Source: Flavobacterium sp. MC2016-06
GTDB taxonomy: Bacteria > Bacteroidota > Bacteroidia > Flavobacteriales > Flavobacteriaceae
Length of the DNA: 64,000 nt
Assembly (NCBI RefSeq): GCF_009711165.2
Contig: NZ_WMID02000002.1
Span: 1 to 64,000, forward strand
Direction of reading: 5' to 3'
Shown here: positions 1 to 8,615 of the stretch, in pieces
Layout of the letters: each line of letters opens with the position of its first letter
Position numbering within the stretch: the first letter of the stretch is position 1
Notes under the pieces: model-generated
Told to the model about the DNA's origin: nothing
The model's input: only the letters and a program-made list of their open reading frames with translations
Database searches by the model: none
Made by a program: the position numbers and the translations under genes

Positions 1-74
1 GGTTTGGTAGTTCAGTTGGTTAGAATACATGCCTGTCACGCATGGGGTCGCGGGTTCGAGTCCCGTCCAGACCG
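1..74 (+). tRNA. tRNA-Asp (GTC), copy 1
   Basis: The sequence folds as a complete tRNA: a 7-bp acceptor stem (GGTTTGG with CCAGACC, one G-U pair), anticodon loop CTGTCAC with anticodon GTC, and a T loop GGTTCGAGTC. No CCA is encoded. It is identical base for base to the copy at 584-657. The gene begins at the first base of the window, so its promoter lies outside. A strong terminator follows. Confidence 0.95.
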
Positions 75-87
75 CAATATTGGGAGA

Positions 88-114
88 AGCCTTTCTGTAA
101 AGAAAGGCTTTTTT
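88..114 (+). terminator. Intrinsic terminator of tRNA-Asp copy 1
   Basis: A perfect 10-bp stem, AAGCCTTTCT with AGAAAGGCTT, has a 4-base loop and is followed by a T run. It starts 14 bases after the tRNA. Confidence 0.85.
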
Positions 115-175
115 GCCCAAATACGGTATCTAAGATTAGTTGTGTTGTTTGCTGAGAATTTGTAACTCTCAGCTC

Positions 176-192
176 GGTTTAGTAGTTAGACC
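176..192 (+). pseudogene. Collapsed tRNA-Asp remnant
   Basis: GGTTTAGTAGTT matches the first 12 bases of the two tRNA-Asp genes with one change. It is followed directly by AGACC, their last acceptor-strand bases. The middle of the tRNA, including the anticodon arm, is missing. A terminator with the same layout as those of the intact copies follows. This looks like a third tandem copy lost by internal deletion, but the match is short and could be chance. Confidence 0.4.
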
Positions 193-196
193 AATG

Positions 197-227
197 AAAA
201 GCTTTCCACTTTGTGGATGGCTTTTTT
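197..227 (+). terminator. Intrinsic terminator after the tRNA remnant
   Basis: AAAAGCTTTCCAC pairs with GTGGATGGCTTTT over 13 positions with one mismatch and one G-U pair, and ends in a run of six T. No intact gene precedes it now; it fits the lost tRNA copy. Confidence 0.6.
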
Positions 228-294
228 GATTTAAGACCATTCTGAAAATTCCAAATTTTCCAATTTCCAATTTTTATTTATTAGTGTATAGTTT

Positions 295-382
295 TTGTCA
301 TCCTGAGCGAAGTCGAAGGATTCTCAAAGAAATTCTACAAAGTTTGTACAGTAAACTTCATTATGGAAAGATAGAATGACAA
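295..382. repeat. Palindromic repeat element, TTGTCAT/ATGACAA ends (copy 1)
   Basis: The element starts TTGTCATCCTGAGCGAAGTC and ends AGAATGACAA, so its outer ends are inverted. The core TGAGCGAAGTCGAAGGAT is related to elements at 6074, 7020, 9654 and 46053. The rest of 228-534 holds AT-rich ATTCCAAATT words and the palindrome at 408-440, and no gene. Confidence 0.5.
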
Positions 383-407
383 GATTATTAATAATATTAT
401 AAGAAAA

Positions 408-440
408 AACTTTAACAAAGTTTCAGACTTTGTCAAAGTT
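408..440. repeat. AACTTTGACAAAGTT-family palindrome
   Basis: Two arms, AACTTTAACAAAGTT and ACTTTGTCAAAGTT, flank a few bases. Each arm is itself nearly palindromic. The same unit recurs at 7132-7164, 12271-12298 and 47489-47515. Confidence 0.6.
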
Positions 441-534
441 CGAGATATTCAGTTGGAATTTTGAATTTTAAAAGATTGGAATTTATTTAAAATCAGTTGA
501 TTAAAAATTTCTCAATTTAAATTCATAAAAACCC

Positions 535-564
535 TTGCAGAATCAAACTTCTATTGTATTTTTG
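535..564 (+). promoter_or_regulatory. Bacteroidota-type promoter of tRNA-Asp copy 2
   Basis: TTG at 535-537, a 19-base spacer and TATTTTTG at 557-564 match the Bacteroidota -33/-7 consensus. The tRNA begins 20 bases further on. Confidence 0.75.
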
Positions 565-583
565 CACTCACAATAACGCAGTT

Positions 584-657
584 GGTTTGGTAGTTCAGTT
601 GGTTAGAATACATGCCTGTCACGCATGGGGTCGCGGGTTCGAGTCCCGTCCAGACCG
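584..657 (+). tRNA. tRNA-Asp (GTC), copy 2
   Basis: This gene is identical to the tRNA at 1-74, with the same acceptor stem, GTC anticodon and T loop. It has its own promoter upstream and its own terminator 12 bases downstream. Only the tRNA and terminator stem are conserved between the two copies, so the duplication is old or selection has kept only these parts. Confidence 0.95.
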
Positions 658-669
658 CAATATTGGAAT

Positions 670-697
670 AAGCCTTTCTTAACGGAAAGGCTTTTTT
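670..697 (+). terminator. Intrinsic terminator of tRNA-Asp copy 2
   Basis: AAGCCTTTC pairs perfectly with GAAAGGCTT across a 6-base loop, followed by a T run. The stem sequence is shared with the terminator at 88-114. Confidence 0.85.
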
Positions 698-862
698 GTT
701 TTTATAACAATTTTGGTTTTATTAATTCTGTATTCATTTTAGGAACTAAAATTTTACTTCAGCATCTCAAGTTTGGAATTTGGAATTTAAAATATTGGAA
801 TTTAAAATTTTATTTCTTCCTATATTTATAGAACAAAAGTTTTTGGATATTCACGTACTTCA

Positions 863-1687
863 ATGGAACAAGTAAGACATAAGATGGATAAGTATTACAT
901 CAGTGAAGTAGATGCTGATAAAAAAAGCATTTATTGTTATCACGATGTAATGGGAGAATTGTTTATTCCGACGCATAAGCACGACAAAGCACAAATGTTG
1001 TACGCTGAAGGCGATGTTGTTTTTGTTACTACCGAAACTAAAACTTATTTTTTACCTGCGCGGCATTTTATATGGATTCCGAGTGGAGTAGAGCACAGTA
1101 TTCAGCCAAAATCTGAAAGTGTGATGATGCGTAATTTATATTTTCCAGTTGAAAAAGACGAAAATGAATTTTATAAGATTGAAGGCATTTATCCGGTGAA
1201 TAATTTATTGCTTCAAATGATGCTTTTTACCAATCGATGGAATGGACATCTCAAAAAAGGAACTCCAAATTTTTTTATTGCCAAAGCTATAAAAGCAATT
1301 CTTCCTCAAATATCTTTGACCAATCTGCCTTTAGAACTGCCTTTGCCAAAAGATCCTCGATTAGGGAAAATTCTTCGTTATATCGAGAGTAATCTGGGAG
1401 AAACGATTTTGTTTGCCGATGTGGCGCATGAATTTGGTTATAGCGAACGTTCTTTGTATCGCTTGTTTCAGAAAGACCTCAAAATGTCATTCATTCAATA
1501 TTATACCATTAGAAGAATTCTCAAAGCAATTGAACTTTTGTTAGAAAGAAAACTTTCGATAAAAGAGGTAGCCCAAGAAGTTGGTTATAATAGTGTTCCA
1601 ACGTTTAGTAATACCTTTTTTAAGATTTTAGGACAGCGCCCTTCCGATTACTTAAACGTCGAAGGGATTTTAGAAAGGACTAAATAG
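863..1687 (+). CDS. AraC-family transcriptional regulator with N-terminal cupin
   Basis: This 274-residue protein has an N-terminal cupin-like sensor (HKH at 38-40, then a beta-rich stretch to about residue 95) and a C-terminal AraC DNA-binding domain at roughly 170-265. The two helix-turn-helix units are visible: the first around ADVAHEFGYSERSLYRLF, the second around IKEVAQEVGYNSVPTFSNTF, followed by the family ending GQRPSDYL. Such proteins usually bind a small ligand through the cupin and switch a nearby gene. The neighbouring efflux operon on the same strand, 305 bases downstream, is the obvious target, though no operator was identified. An alternative start lies at the methionine at 884. 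Confidence 0.9.
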   Translation: MEQVRHKMDKYYISEVDADKKSIYCYHDVMGELFIPTHKHDKAQMLYAEGDVVFVTTETKTYFLPARHFIWIPSGVEHSIQPKSESVMMRNLYFPVEKDENEFYKIEGIYPVNNLLLQMMLFTNRWNGHLKKGTPNFFIAKAIKAILPQISLTNLPLELPLPKDPRLGKILRYIESNLGETILFADVAHEFGYSERSLYRLFQKDLKMSFIQYYTIRRILKAIELLLERKLSIKEVAQEVGYNSVPTFSNTFFKILGQRPSDYLNVEGILERTK

Positions 1688-1724
1688 TTTTTCTCACGCA
1701 GATTTTTTTTGAATTCTTTGAAAA

Positions 1725-1833
1725 TTTTTCACGCAGATTTTAAAGGATTTAGGCTGATTTGGCAGATAATTATTTTATTTCTGTAAATAGAAATATAAAA
1801 TCTGCTTAAATCTTTTAAAATCTGCGTGAAAAA
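1725..1833. repeat. Inverted repeat with 36-bp arms (CACGCAGATTTTAAA type)
   Basis: Arms at 1725-1760 and 1798-1833 pair over 36 bases with three mismatches; both carry TTTTTCACGCAGATTTTAAA. A partial third copy is at 1692-1710 and a fragment at 38751-38768. The rest of the 1688-1992 gap is AT-rich and holds no gene. The hairpin may end the AraC transcript or may be a mobile palindromic repeat. Confidence 0.7.
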
Positions 1834-1992
1834 CAATTTATCTATAACAACTTGTTTTTCAATATTTTAATATAACGTTTTCGAAGATATAAATTTTAAC
1901 ATTTGTCCGAAATGAATATGTTGTTGGCTTTTTATAATTATCAGTCAACGAAAAAATGAAGGAACTTTGCACTATAAATTATTTATGTATTT

Positions 1993-3348
1993 ATGTTTCT
2001 TAAAAAACCAATTATTACAGTAGATTGTTTTCTAAAAAAGGTAATGTTAGTTTTAATTCTTTTAGGAATTAGTACTTCGCAAGCGCAAGTACGTTCGGTT
2101 TCGCTAAATGAAGCTATAAAACTAGCCAAAGAAAACAATAAAAATATCCTTAAATCTCGTCTGGAGATTACACTTTCTGAGCAGAATATCAAAGAAAATA
2201 AAGATTTACGTCTGCCAGAAATAGAACTAAACGGAATGTATTCTAGAATTACCAATATTACCGAATTTAGAGGCAGCGGCTTCTTGCAGGATAAAGTGGT
2301 AACGAAAGCAATTCCGGAAATTTACGAAGTTGGAACGGCAATTAAAGTACCGCTTTATATGGGAAATAAAATCAACAATGCGATTAAAATTGCCAATCAG
2401 GAAAATGAAATTGCTTTGGTGAAAAAAGAAAAAACTGAAAACGATATTCAGTTAGTGGTAATTTCGACTTATTTGGAAATTTATAAAATGATGGAACTTC
2501 AGAAGATTTTTGAAGAAAACATTAAAGAAGAACAAAGCCGATTGAAAGAAGTTCAGTCGCTGCAAAAACACGGAACGGTAACTAAAAACGAAGTTATTCG
2601 TGCCGAGTTACAGCTTTCTGACCGTGAATTGAATGCTTTGACGAATTCTAAAAACATCAAAATTGCACTTCATGATCTAAAAACGCTTGTTCAGATTCCA
2701 GAAAACGAAGAAATCACGATTGATACAACAACAAGCTTGGAGGAAATGAATGGAATTGACTCGTATGATTCTTATAAAAACAAAGCTTTTCAGAACGAAG
2801 AAATGCGAATTGCAGATCAAGAAGTCAATATCAAAAAGACAGAATTGAAAATGGCAAAAGGAAATTATTATCCAACAATAAACTTCTTTGGAAATTACGG
2901 TTTCAATTATCCGAATTACAAATTCTTTCCGCCAAATCCGTATTTGTATACTTTAGGTCAGGTTGGTATCGAAGCTCGTTTTGATATTTCGGGATTATAT
3001 AAAAACAAAACCAAAGTTCAAGCAGCAAGCACCAGAATTCAATGGCAGGAAACACAAACTGGAATTTTGAAAGATAAAGTAGAAGATGAATTGTTTAAAA
3101 ATCACACGCAATATGAGGAAATCTTAGAAAGGTTTGTTGTGGTTGATAAAGCCTTAGAATTGGCCGATGAAAATTATCGTATTGTAAAACTGAAATACTT
3201 AAACCAGCTGGTTTTGGTAACCGAAATGGTCGATGCAGATAACGCATTATTACAGGCAAAATACAATAAGATTTCGACCCGAATTGATGCGGTGATGAAA
3301 CATTACGAATTACTGCATACAGCGGGAGCAATGCCAAACGAGATATAA
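1993..3348 (+). CDS. TolC-family outer membrane efflux protein
   Basis: This 451-residue protein has a signal peptide ending near LLGISTSQAQ, followed by the TolC pattern: SVSLNEAIKLAKENNKNIL near the N-terminus and long amphipathic helices in two repeats. Family members form a trimeric outer-membrane channel. It is the first gene of a three-gene unit with the HlyD-type adaptor 28 bases downstream and the MFS pump after that, so it should be the exit duct of that pump. The start at 1993 gives a rather long n-region; the methionine at 2044 gives a more standard signal peptide and could be the real start. Confidence 0.9.
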   Translation: MFLKKPIITVDCFLKKVMLVLILLGISTSQAQVRSVSLNEAIKLAKENNKNILKSRLEITLSEQNIKENKDLRLPEIELNGMYSRITNITEFRGSGFLQDKVVTKAIPEIYEVGTAIKVPLYMGNKINNAIKIANQENEIALVKKEKTENDIQLVVISTYLEIYKMMELQKIFEENIKEEQSRLKEVQSLQKHGTVTKNEVIRAELQLSDRELNALTNSKNIKIALHDLKTLVQIPENEEITIDTTTSLEEMNGIDSYDSYKNKAFQNEEMRIADQEVNIKKTELKMAKGNYYPTINFFGNYGFNYPNYKFFPPNPYLYTLGQVGIEARFDISGLYKNKTKVQAASTRIQWQETQTGILKDKVEDELFKNHTQYEEILERFVVVDKALELADENYRIVKLKYLNQLVLVTEMVDADNALLQAKYNKISTRIDAVMKHYELLHTAGAMPNEI

Positions 3349-3376
3349 TTAAATAAAAGAAATAGAAATAAAGATA

Positions 3377-4423
3377 ATGGCAAATAAAGAAAAAGGAACC
3401 AATACGTTCTTTCATGTTTTTGTAAAGTTAGTAGCGAGTGCGCTTGTTGTAAGCGGCATTGTTTTAGGAATTTGGTTTTATGTATTCAACAGCAATCACG
3501 AAGAAACCAATGACGCCCAAGTAGAGCAGTATGTAACACCAATTATGTCTAGAATTACGGGTTATGTACAAGAAGTTCGTTTTCAAGAAAATCAGTTTGT
3601 ACACAAAGGCGATACGCTGGTGTTGATCGACAATAGAGAATATCAATCGAAATTGAATGTGGCTTTGGCCGATGTTCAAAATGCGAAACAAAGCAGTGTT
3701 GTAGCCGAGAGAAATGTAGCCGTAACGGCAAGTTCTACAGCAGTTGGCGAATCGCAATTGGCAGGCGCAAAAACCAATTTGTGGAAAACAAAATTAGAAT
3801 ACGAACGTTATCAAGCACTTGTAAAAGAAGAAGCAGCAACTTCACAGCAATTAGAAAAAGTAAAAGCAGATTACGAATCGGCACAAGCGCATTATCAAGA
3901 AATGCAAAACCGAATTCAATCGTCTAATTTAAGTACTTCGCAAGCAGCGGCAAATGTGCCGACAACGCAAACGGTTATTTCGTCTAAACAAGCTTTGGCA
4001 GATAATGCAGCGTTATACCTTTCGTACACCGTAATTACAGCGCCTTATGACGGCTGGGTTGGAAAAAGAGTATTACAGCCAGGACAATTGGTAAAAGAAG
4101 GACAATCGTTACTTTCTATCGTGAGTAAAGAAAAATGGATTACGGCTAATTTTAAAGAAACACAAGTACAGTATTTAACCGTTGGGCAGGAAGTTAAGAT
4201 TAAAGCAGATGCCGTAAGCGACGAACAATTTACAGGAACTATAGTATCATTATCACCAGCGAGCGGGGCGCGATTTTCGCTATTGCCTCCAGATAATGCA
4301 ACAGGAAATTTCGTAAAAATCGAACAAAGAATACCCGTTAGAATTCAGTTGAAAGAAGCCGATAAAAAAGCCGATTTCTTGAGAGCGGGAATGAATATAA
4401 CGGTTATTGCAGCACACAAATAA
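3377..4423 (+). CDS. HlyD/EmrA-family periplasmic adaptor subunit
   Basis: The 348-residue protein has one N-terminal membrane helix (about residues 12-33). A half lipoyl domain follows (TGYVQEVRFQENQFVHKGDT, about 58-77), then a helical hairpin of about 110 residues rich in A, Q, K and E. Next come the second lipoyl half and a beta-barrel (ITAPYDGWVGKR). This is the membrane fusion layout of EmrA. It should bridge the inner-membrane MFS pump encoded next to the TolC protein encoded before it. The stop codon is one base before the next start, so translation is probably coupled. Confidence 0.92.
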   Translation: MANKEKGTNTFFHVFVKLVASALVVSGIVLGIWFYVFNSNHEETNDAQVEQYVTPIMSRITGYVQEVRFQENQFVHKGDTLVLIDNREYQSKLNVALADVQNAKQSSVVAERNVAVTASSTAVGESQLAGAKTNLWKTKLEYERYQALVKEEAATSQQLEKVKADYESAQAHYQEMQNRIQSSNLSTSQAAANVPTTQTVISSKQALADNAALYLSYTVITAPYDGWVGKRVLQPGQLVKEGQSLLSIVSKEKWITANFKETQVQYLTVGQEVKIKADAVSDEQFTGTIVSLSPASGARFSLLPPDNATGNFVKIEQRIPVRIQLKEADKKADFLRAGMNITVIAAHK

Positions 4424-4424
4424 A

Positions 4425-6008
4425 ATGAACGACAATAGTATTTTTAAATCATGGGTTCCCAAATGGGCAATAGTAATTATATTATTTGTCTGTTTGCTGC
4501 ACTCGATGATTTTACTGGGAGTTTATACTTCAAACGTAACTTACGCAGCGAGTTTTCTGGACATTGAACCAGAAGATCTACAGTTTGCGATGTGCGTTAC
4601 GTACGGAACTTTGCTGGCAACAATTTTGATTGAAGCTAGATTCTCGAGTTTTTTCCCGACCAAAAATTATTTAATGATGGTATATTCCTTTATTGGGATT
4701 ACGATAGTTTCATCGGCTTATATTACTAATTTTTATATTTTTTTATTGCTGAGAGTTGCCGAAGGAATCTTAATGGCATTGCCTGTAATCACCATTAGAC
4801 AATTACTAATTGAGCAATTTAAGACTAAAAATGCCATTATAATTGGTTTTTCGTTCTATTACGGTTCGTTGTTATTATCAACGCCTTTTATTATGAATAT
4901 TGCGGTTTGGTTTCTGGATCATTACGATTGGAAATACATGTTGTATGTTTCTGGAATGCTGCAGGTTATTAATGTGTTTTTAATATTAATTACTTTTAAA
5001 GGACATAGAATCACTAAGAAAATTCCGTTGTACCAAATAGATTGGATCAGTTATATTTTGGTATTAACTGCGATTCTTACCGGAGCCTATTTCTTTGTTT
5101 ATGCCGAAAAAAAATATTGGTTTGAGTCTTCTCAAATGGTTTTAATGTTGATGATTTCCTTGATAACGGCAGGTTTATTTGTTTTTAAAGAACTTTCGGT
5201 AAAACGCCCAACTTTTCATTTTGAAGTTTTTAAATACGCCAATCTTCGTATAGGGTTTTTATTGTTCTTCTTGTTTTACATCAGTAGAGCAACGTTGAGT
5301 CTTTGCCATGCAGCAATGTTCTCGATCTGGAATTGGGATCCTTCGCGCGTGGCTGGCGTACAGTATATTAACGGTTTAGGAAACGTAATTGGATTAATTC
5401 TTGGAGCATTTTTCTTGATGAAATCAATTTCGACCAAATATATTTTTATAATTGGGTTTTCGCTTATAGCGTTATTTCATTTCTGGTTTACGTTTCTTTT
5501 TGTGCCCGATATTGCTTTGAGTGATATTATAATTCCGTATACTTTACAAGGAATTGGAGTTGGGATTTTGTTTGTACCGCTTATTTTGTTTACAACATCT
5601 TCAGTGCCTTCAAAAATGGCAGTTTCATCTGGAATTGTTGGGGTTTCTGGACGTTTTTGGGGAAGTACAATTGGTTTCTGTATTATGCAGAATGCCGTAC
5701 TTTTTTTAAACAAAAAACACTTCTTGAAACTCAGCCAATTTGTAACCGACAGCAGTGCCGAAACGCAGGAAACAATAACCAAAACATCACAGAGTTTTAT
5801 GGCAAAAGGATATTCGCTTGACGAATCGAATGCTTTGGCGCTCAAAAAAGTTTTCAGCACTGTTTCTAAACAAGCGACATTATTAACCAATATGGAAATT
5901 TATACAACGGTTGGTTATGGTTTATTAGTTTTGATTGTTTTAATTGCGCTTAATCAGCATATAAAACAAACGGTAAATGTGGTTAAAAGTAAAGTTTGGA
6001 TTGGGTAG
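4425..6008 (+). CDS. MFS multidrug efflux transporter (DHA2/EmrB-like)
   Basis: The protein of about 527 residues has roughly 14 hydrophobic segments, as expected for the DHA2 (EmrB) branch of the major facilitator superfamily. A conserved stretch reads LLLRVAEGILMALPVITIRQ around residue 110. Together with the preceding adaptor and TolC protein it forms a complete tripartite pump of unknown substrate. I chose ATG 4425, one base after the adaptor stop; an in-frame ATG at 4407 would overlap the adaptor by 17 bases and is less likely. The AraC gene upstream is a plausible regulator. Confidence 0.88.
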   Translation: MNDNSIFKSWVPKWAIVIILFVCLLHSMILLGVYTSNVTYAASFLDIEPEDLQFAMCVTYGTLLATILIEARFSSFFPTKNYLMMVYSFIGITIVSSAYITNFYIFLLLRVAEGILMALPVITIRQLLIEQFKTKNAIIIGFSFYYGSLLLSTPFIMNIAVWFLDHYDWKYMLYVSGMLQVINVFLILITFKGHRITKKIPLYQIDWISYILVLTAILTGAYFFVYAEKKYWFESSQMVLMLMISLITAGLFVFKELSVKRPTFHFEVFKYANLRIGFLLFFLFYISRATLSLCHAAMFSIWNWDPSRVAGVQYINGLGNVIGLILGAFFLMKSISTKYIFIIGFSLIALFHFWFTFLFVPDIALSDIIIPYTLQGIGVGILFVPLILFTTSSVPSKMAVSSGIVGVSGRFWGSTIGFCIMQNAVLFLNKKHFLKLSQFVTDSSAETQETITKTSQSFMAKGYSLDESNALALKKVFSTVSKQATLLTNMEIYTTVGYGLLVLIVLIALNQHIKQTVNVVKSKVWIG

Positions 6009-6073
6009 AATATAATCTCGCAAAGTCGCAGAGACGCAAAGTTTTTTGTTTCAAGTTCCAGGTTTCAAGTTTT

Positions 6074-6194
6074 TCTCATTTTATGTCATTGCGAGGAACG
6101 AAGCAACCACACTAGAAAGTCTATATTGAATGTCGCTAATCTTTGTCGATGTACGAGTGCGATTTCTCGTTCCTCGAAATGACATAAAATGAGA
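6074..6194. repeat. Palindromic repeat element (copy 2)
   Basis: Arms at 6074-6101 and 6167-6194 pair over about 28 bases with one mismatch; each contains CATTTTATGTCATT and CGAGGAACGA. The inner segment repeats parts of the same words. The preceding bases 6009-6073 contain the GCAAAGTCGCAGAGACGCAAAG word and the TTTCAAG heptamer found elsewhere. No gene is present between 6009 and 6285. Confidence 0.7.
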
Positions 6195-6285
6195 ATAAAA
6201 AAAATCTTAGAGAATCTCTGCGATAAACCTTTGTGTGCCTCTGTGGAAAATAAGTATCTTGCGACCGTTAAAAACAAAATATATA

Positions 6286-6945
6286 ATGAAGCAGTACTGT
6301 GTTATTTTTGATATGGATGGCGTGATTTCTCATACAAATCCATTTCATGCAAAAGCTTTTGAGGCATTTTTCCACAAATACCAAATTCCGCATTCAGAAC
6401 AAGAATTTGAAGATCATATGTACGGAAAACATAATGGTTATATCATGTCACATTTCTTCAAACGTCCGATTGAAGGTGAAGAACTTAAAAAATTGGAAGA
6501 CGAAAAAGAAGGAATGTTTCGCGAAATTTATAAAGAAAAAGTCGAAACCATTCCGCATTATTTGGAGTTTCTAGAAGAATTGAAATCTCGTAATTTTAAA
6601 ACTGCAGTTGCAACATCTGCGCCGCGTGCCAATCGTGATCTTATTATAAATGCATTAAACATTGCAGACAAAATGGATTCTATGATGGCAAGCGAAGACG
6701 TAACGTCTCATAAACCAAATCCAGAAGTATATCTAAAATCTGCAGAACGCGTTGGAGTTTCTCCATCTGACTGTATTGTATTCGAAGATTCTTTTTCGGG
6801 CGTTACAGCAGGTTTAAATGCCGGAATGAAAGTAGTTGGCGTATTGAGCACGCATACCAAAGAACAATTGCCTCCATGTAGTTTTTACATCAACGATTAT
6901 AGTGAAATTAATGTGGATAAAATTATTGAATTACTAAACGGGTAA
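6286..6945 (+). CDS. HAD-family phosphatase, beta-phosphoglucomutase-like
   Basis: The protein of about 219 residues starts MKQYCVIFDMDGVI, giving the HAD nucleophile motif DMDG at residues 9-12. Motif II is near ATSAPRANRD, the lysine of motif III in HKPNPEVYLKSA, and motif IV in VFEDSFSGVTAG. The cap and size fit the sugar-phosphate phosphatase/phosphomutase subgroup. The substrate cannot be read from the sequence. ATG 6286 was chosen because translation further upstream has no family homology and begins inside repeat-derived sequence. It is distinct from the dedicated PgmB-like gene at 58627-59286. Confidence 0.85.
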   Translation: MKQYCVIFDMDGVISHTNPFHAKAFEAFFHKYQIPHSEQEFEDHMYGKHNGYIMSHFFKRPIEGEELKKLEDEKEGMFREIYKEKVETIPHYLEFLEELKSRNFKTAVATSAPRANRDLIINALNIADKMDSMMASEDVTSHKPNPEVYLKSAERVGVSPSDCIVFEDSFSGVTAGLNAGMKVVGVLSTHTKEQLPPCSFYINDYSEINVDKIIELLNG

Positions 6946-7019
6946 TAAAATTCCAATTTTTTAAATTCCAAATTCCAAAACACACAGGTAAAGGTATACA
7001 CACAAACTTTACCTCAATT

Positions 7020-7105
7020 TTGTCATTTCGAGGAACGAGAAATCTCACGCGGGATTCACGCACTGTTGAGTTTCTAGTGCGATTTCTCGTTCCTCGAAAT
7101 GACAA
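7020..7105. repeat. Palindromic repeat element (copy 3)
   Basis: TTGTCATTTCGAGGAACGAG opens the element and its exact inverse closes it; the arms at 7021-7044 and 7081-7104 are perfect over 24 bases. The arms are nearly the same as those of the 6074-6194 element. The whole gap 6946-7339 holds only this element, ATTCCAAATT words, the 7132 palindrome and a terminator. Confidence 0.8.
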
Positions 7106-7131
7106 GTTTTAAGCATAAACTGGGTGTGTTT

Positions 7132-7164
7132 AACTTTGTCAAAGTTTAAAACTTTGACAAAGTT
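7132..7164. repeat. AACTTTGTCAAAGTT double palindrome
   Basis: Arms 7132-7146 and 7150-7164 are perfect 15-base inverse copies with a 3-base spacer. Each arm is itself palindromic around one central base. Confidence 0.75.
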
Positions 7165-7263
7165 TCTAGTAATGCCAGAACTTCTTACGTATCTCCTTCT
7201 TCAAACATGGAATGACAAACTAGACGGATTTATTTTGTTTAAAAATATTCACCTTAATAAATT

Positions 7264-7291
7264 ACCTTCAGTTTTAACTGGAGGTTTTTTT
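7264..7291 (+). terminator. Intrinsic terminator
   Basis: ACCTTCAGT pairs with ACTGGAGGT (one G-U pair) and is followed by seven T. No intact gene ends close by; the nearest is the HAD gene, 318 bases upstream. Confidence 0.55.
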
Positions 7292-7339
7292 ATAGTTTGA
7301 AGGGAAAAGGCTTTGGTCGAAATTGAAACCTAAAATTGC

Positions 7340-7347
7340 TATATTTG
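7340..7347 (+). promoter_or_regulatory. -7 element TATATTTG
   Basis: TATATTTG fits TAnnTTTG. It lies 48 bases before ATG 7396 and inside the longer upstream reading frame, which argues that translation starts at 7396. No well-spaced -33 TTG is evident. Confidence 0.5.
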
Positions 7348-7395
7348 ATTATGGAATACGGAAAATATAAAGTATCGAAGCTGGATAAAAATGTT

Positions 7396-8175
7396 ATGAA
7401 AAAGATTATCTTTTTGAGTATTCTGCTTATGGTTTTTTCTTCATGCAAAAAAAAACACAAGGATTTAAAGGTTGAATTGCTAACGAGCCAAATAGTTTGT
7501 GTTGAAAATATTAAAAAGGATGATTTTCGGGAAGCATTTTATAAGCCAAATCAAGAATATGACAGTCTTTCAAAAAACATTCTTCATTACAGAATAACGA
7601 ATATTTCAGATAAAAAATATTTTATAATGCTTAATGAAAATAGCGTGGGAACTGTAGAACGAGATCTGTATAGTGAAGCGCTGGGAAGAAAAAAGTTTGT
7701 TTTTAATTCGATTGACTTTAGTATGTATAAGAATGACTCCGTTTTAGACGGAAGTTCTACTAGAATAAAAAATATGTGTGGTAACGTTTACTATTCTGAA
7801 TTTAATAAAATCAAAGAATTAGATACGATTATTAATGATTTCTTAGTAAAGAATAAATTGGATAAAAAATGTAAAATCGAATATATTGATCCATTAAATA
7901 TATTTTCGCAAGGTTATTTTCTACAGCCTGGCGAAACAAAGTATTTTACTTCAATTATAAATTTACCTTATAGAAACGATCAAAAATGGTTTTCGAATAT
8001 AGATACTAAAAAACCAAATTTAGGCTCTCTTTCTTTGCGAAACGATTCAATTTTTACACAAAGAACAATTACACAAAATCAAAAAAGAGAGATCAAAGAA
8101 AATGGATATGTTTTGTTTGATGGAATTGTTTATTCAAACAAAGTTCCAGTTAAATTAATAACGATTAAAAAATAG
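7396..8175 (+). CDS. Hypothetical lipoprotein
   Basis: The protein of about 259 residues starts MKKIIFLSILLMVFSSCKKK, a clear SPII lipoprotein signal with the cysteine at residue 17. The mature part is mixed alpha/beta, lysine- and asparagine-rich, and matches no family I recognise. A stretch near FSQGYFLQPGETKYF resembles a beta-sandwich edge but is not diagnostic. The start was chosen from the lipobox and from the -7 element at 7340, which lies after the more upstream possible starts. It is the first gene of a group of unfamiliar genes running to 10.4 kb; the next gene is convergent, with its end 6 bases away. Confidence 0.7.
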   Translation: MKKIIFLSILLMVFSSCKKKHKDLKVELLTSQIVCVENIKKDDFREAFYKPNQEYDSLSKNILHYRITNISDKKYFIMLNENSVGTVERDLYSEALGRKKFVFNSIDFSMYKNDSVLDGSSTRIKNMCGNVYYSEFNKIKELDTIINDFLVKNKLDKKCKIEYIDPLNIFSQGYFLQPGETKYFTSIINLPYRNDQKWFSNIDTKKPNLGSLSLRNDSIFTQRTITQNQKREIKENGYVLFDGIVYSNKVPVKLITIKK

Positions 8176-8181
8176 TAAGTT

Positions 8182-8598
8182 TTATTCCCAGAACATTTTT
8201 TGATTATGCTCTACTAAATACAGACATATATTACCCTTTTCATCTATTTGTTTTTTGATATCAAAAATAAATGAGCCTTTAGATTTTTTATTTCCGTTAG
8301 TACCACACCAGCTCCAATGGAGTTTGTTTAATTTTTTACCCTTTATTGTTGCGCTAATTTGTTCATATGGTAAAGTACCGTCAAAATAAAAGTCTTTAAA
8401 ATCAATAATTTCTGTTGAATTGTCTTTTTTTAAATGTCCAATAAAAGTTTCTGCAATTACCAAAGAATCCAGATTTTCTCCGGTTTTATTATAGAATTTA
8501 ACATGTAGATTTTTCAAATTTAAATAAATCGTAAAACCAATTACACACGTTATTATAAAGATTAAAGCTTTTATTTTTTTCTGTTTTGATATTTTCAT
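8182..8598 (-). CDS. Hypothetical membrane-anchored protein
   Basis: The 138-residue protein has one N-terminal hydrophobic helix (about residues 10-26, after a lysine-rich start), then a soluble region of about 110 residues with HWSWCGTNGNKKSKGSF as the most distinctive stretch. No family is recognised. It is the last gene of a three-gene minus-strand group with the 142-residue protein (17-base gap) and the XRE regulator upstream, so it may be under control of that regulator. Its 3' end nearly meets that of the lipoprotein gene. Confidence 0.6.
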   Translation of the reverse strand: MKISKQKKIKALIFIITCVIGFTIYLNLKNLHVKFYNKTGENLDSLVIAETFIGHLKKDNSTEIIDFKDFYFDGTLPYEQISATIKGKKLNKLHWSWCGTNGNKKSKGSFIFDIKKQIDEKGNICLYLVEHNQKMFWE

Positions 8599-8615
8599 TT
8601 TTTTTTAAATAGTCT

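Noticed and set aside
625..831. 68-codon open frame overlapping tRNA-Asp copy 2
   Set aside because: It starts inside the tRNA gene and runs through its terminator; the product is low-complexity and matches nothing.
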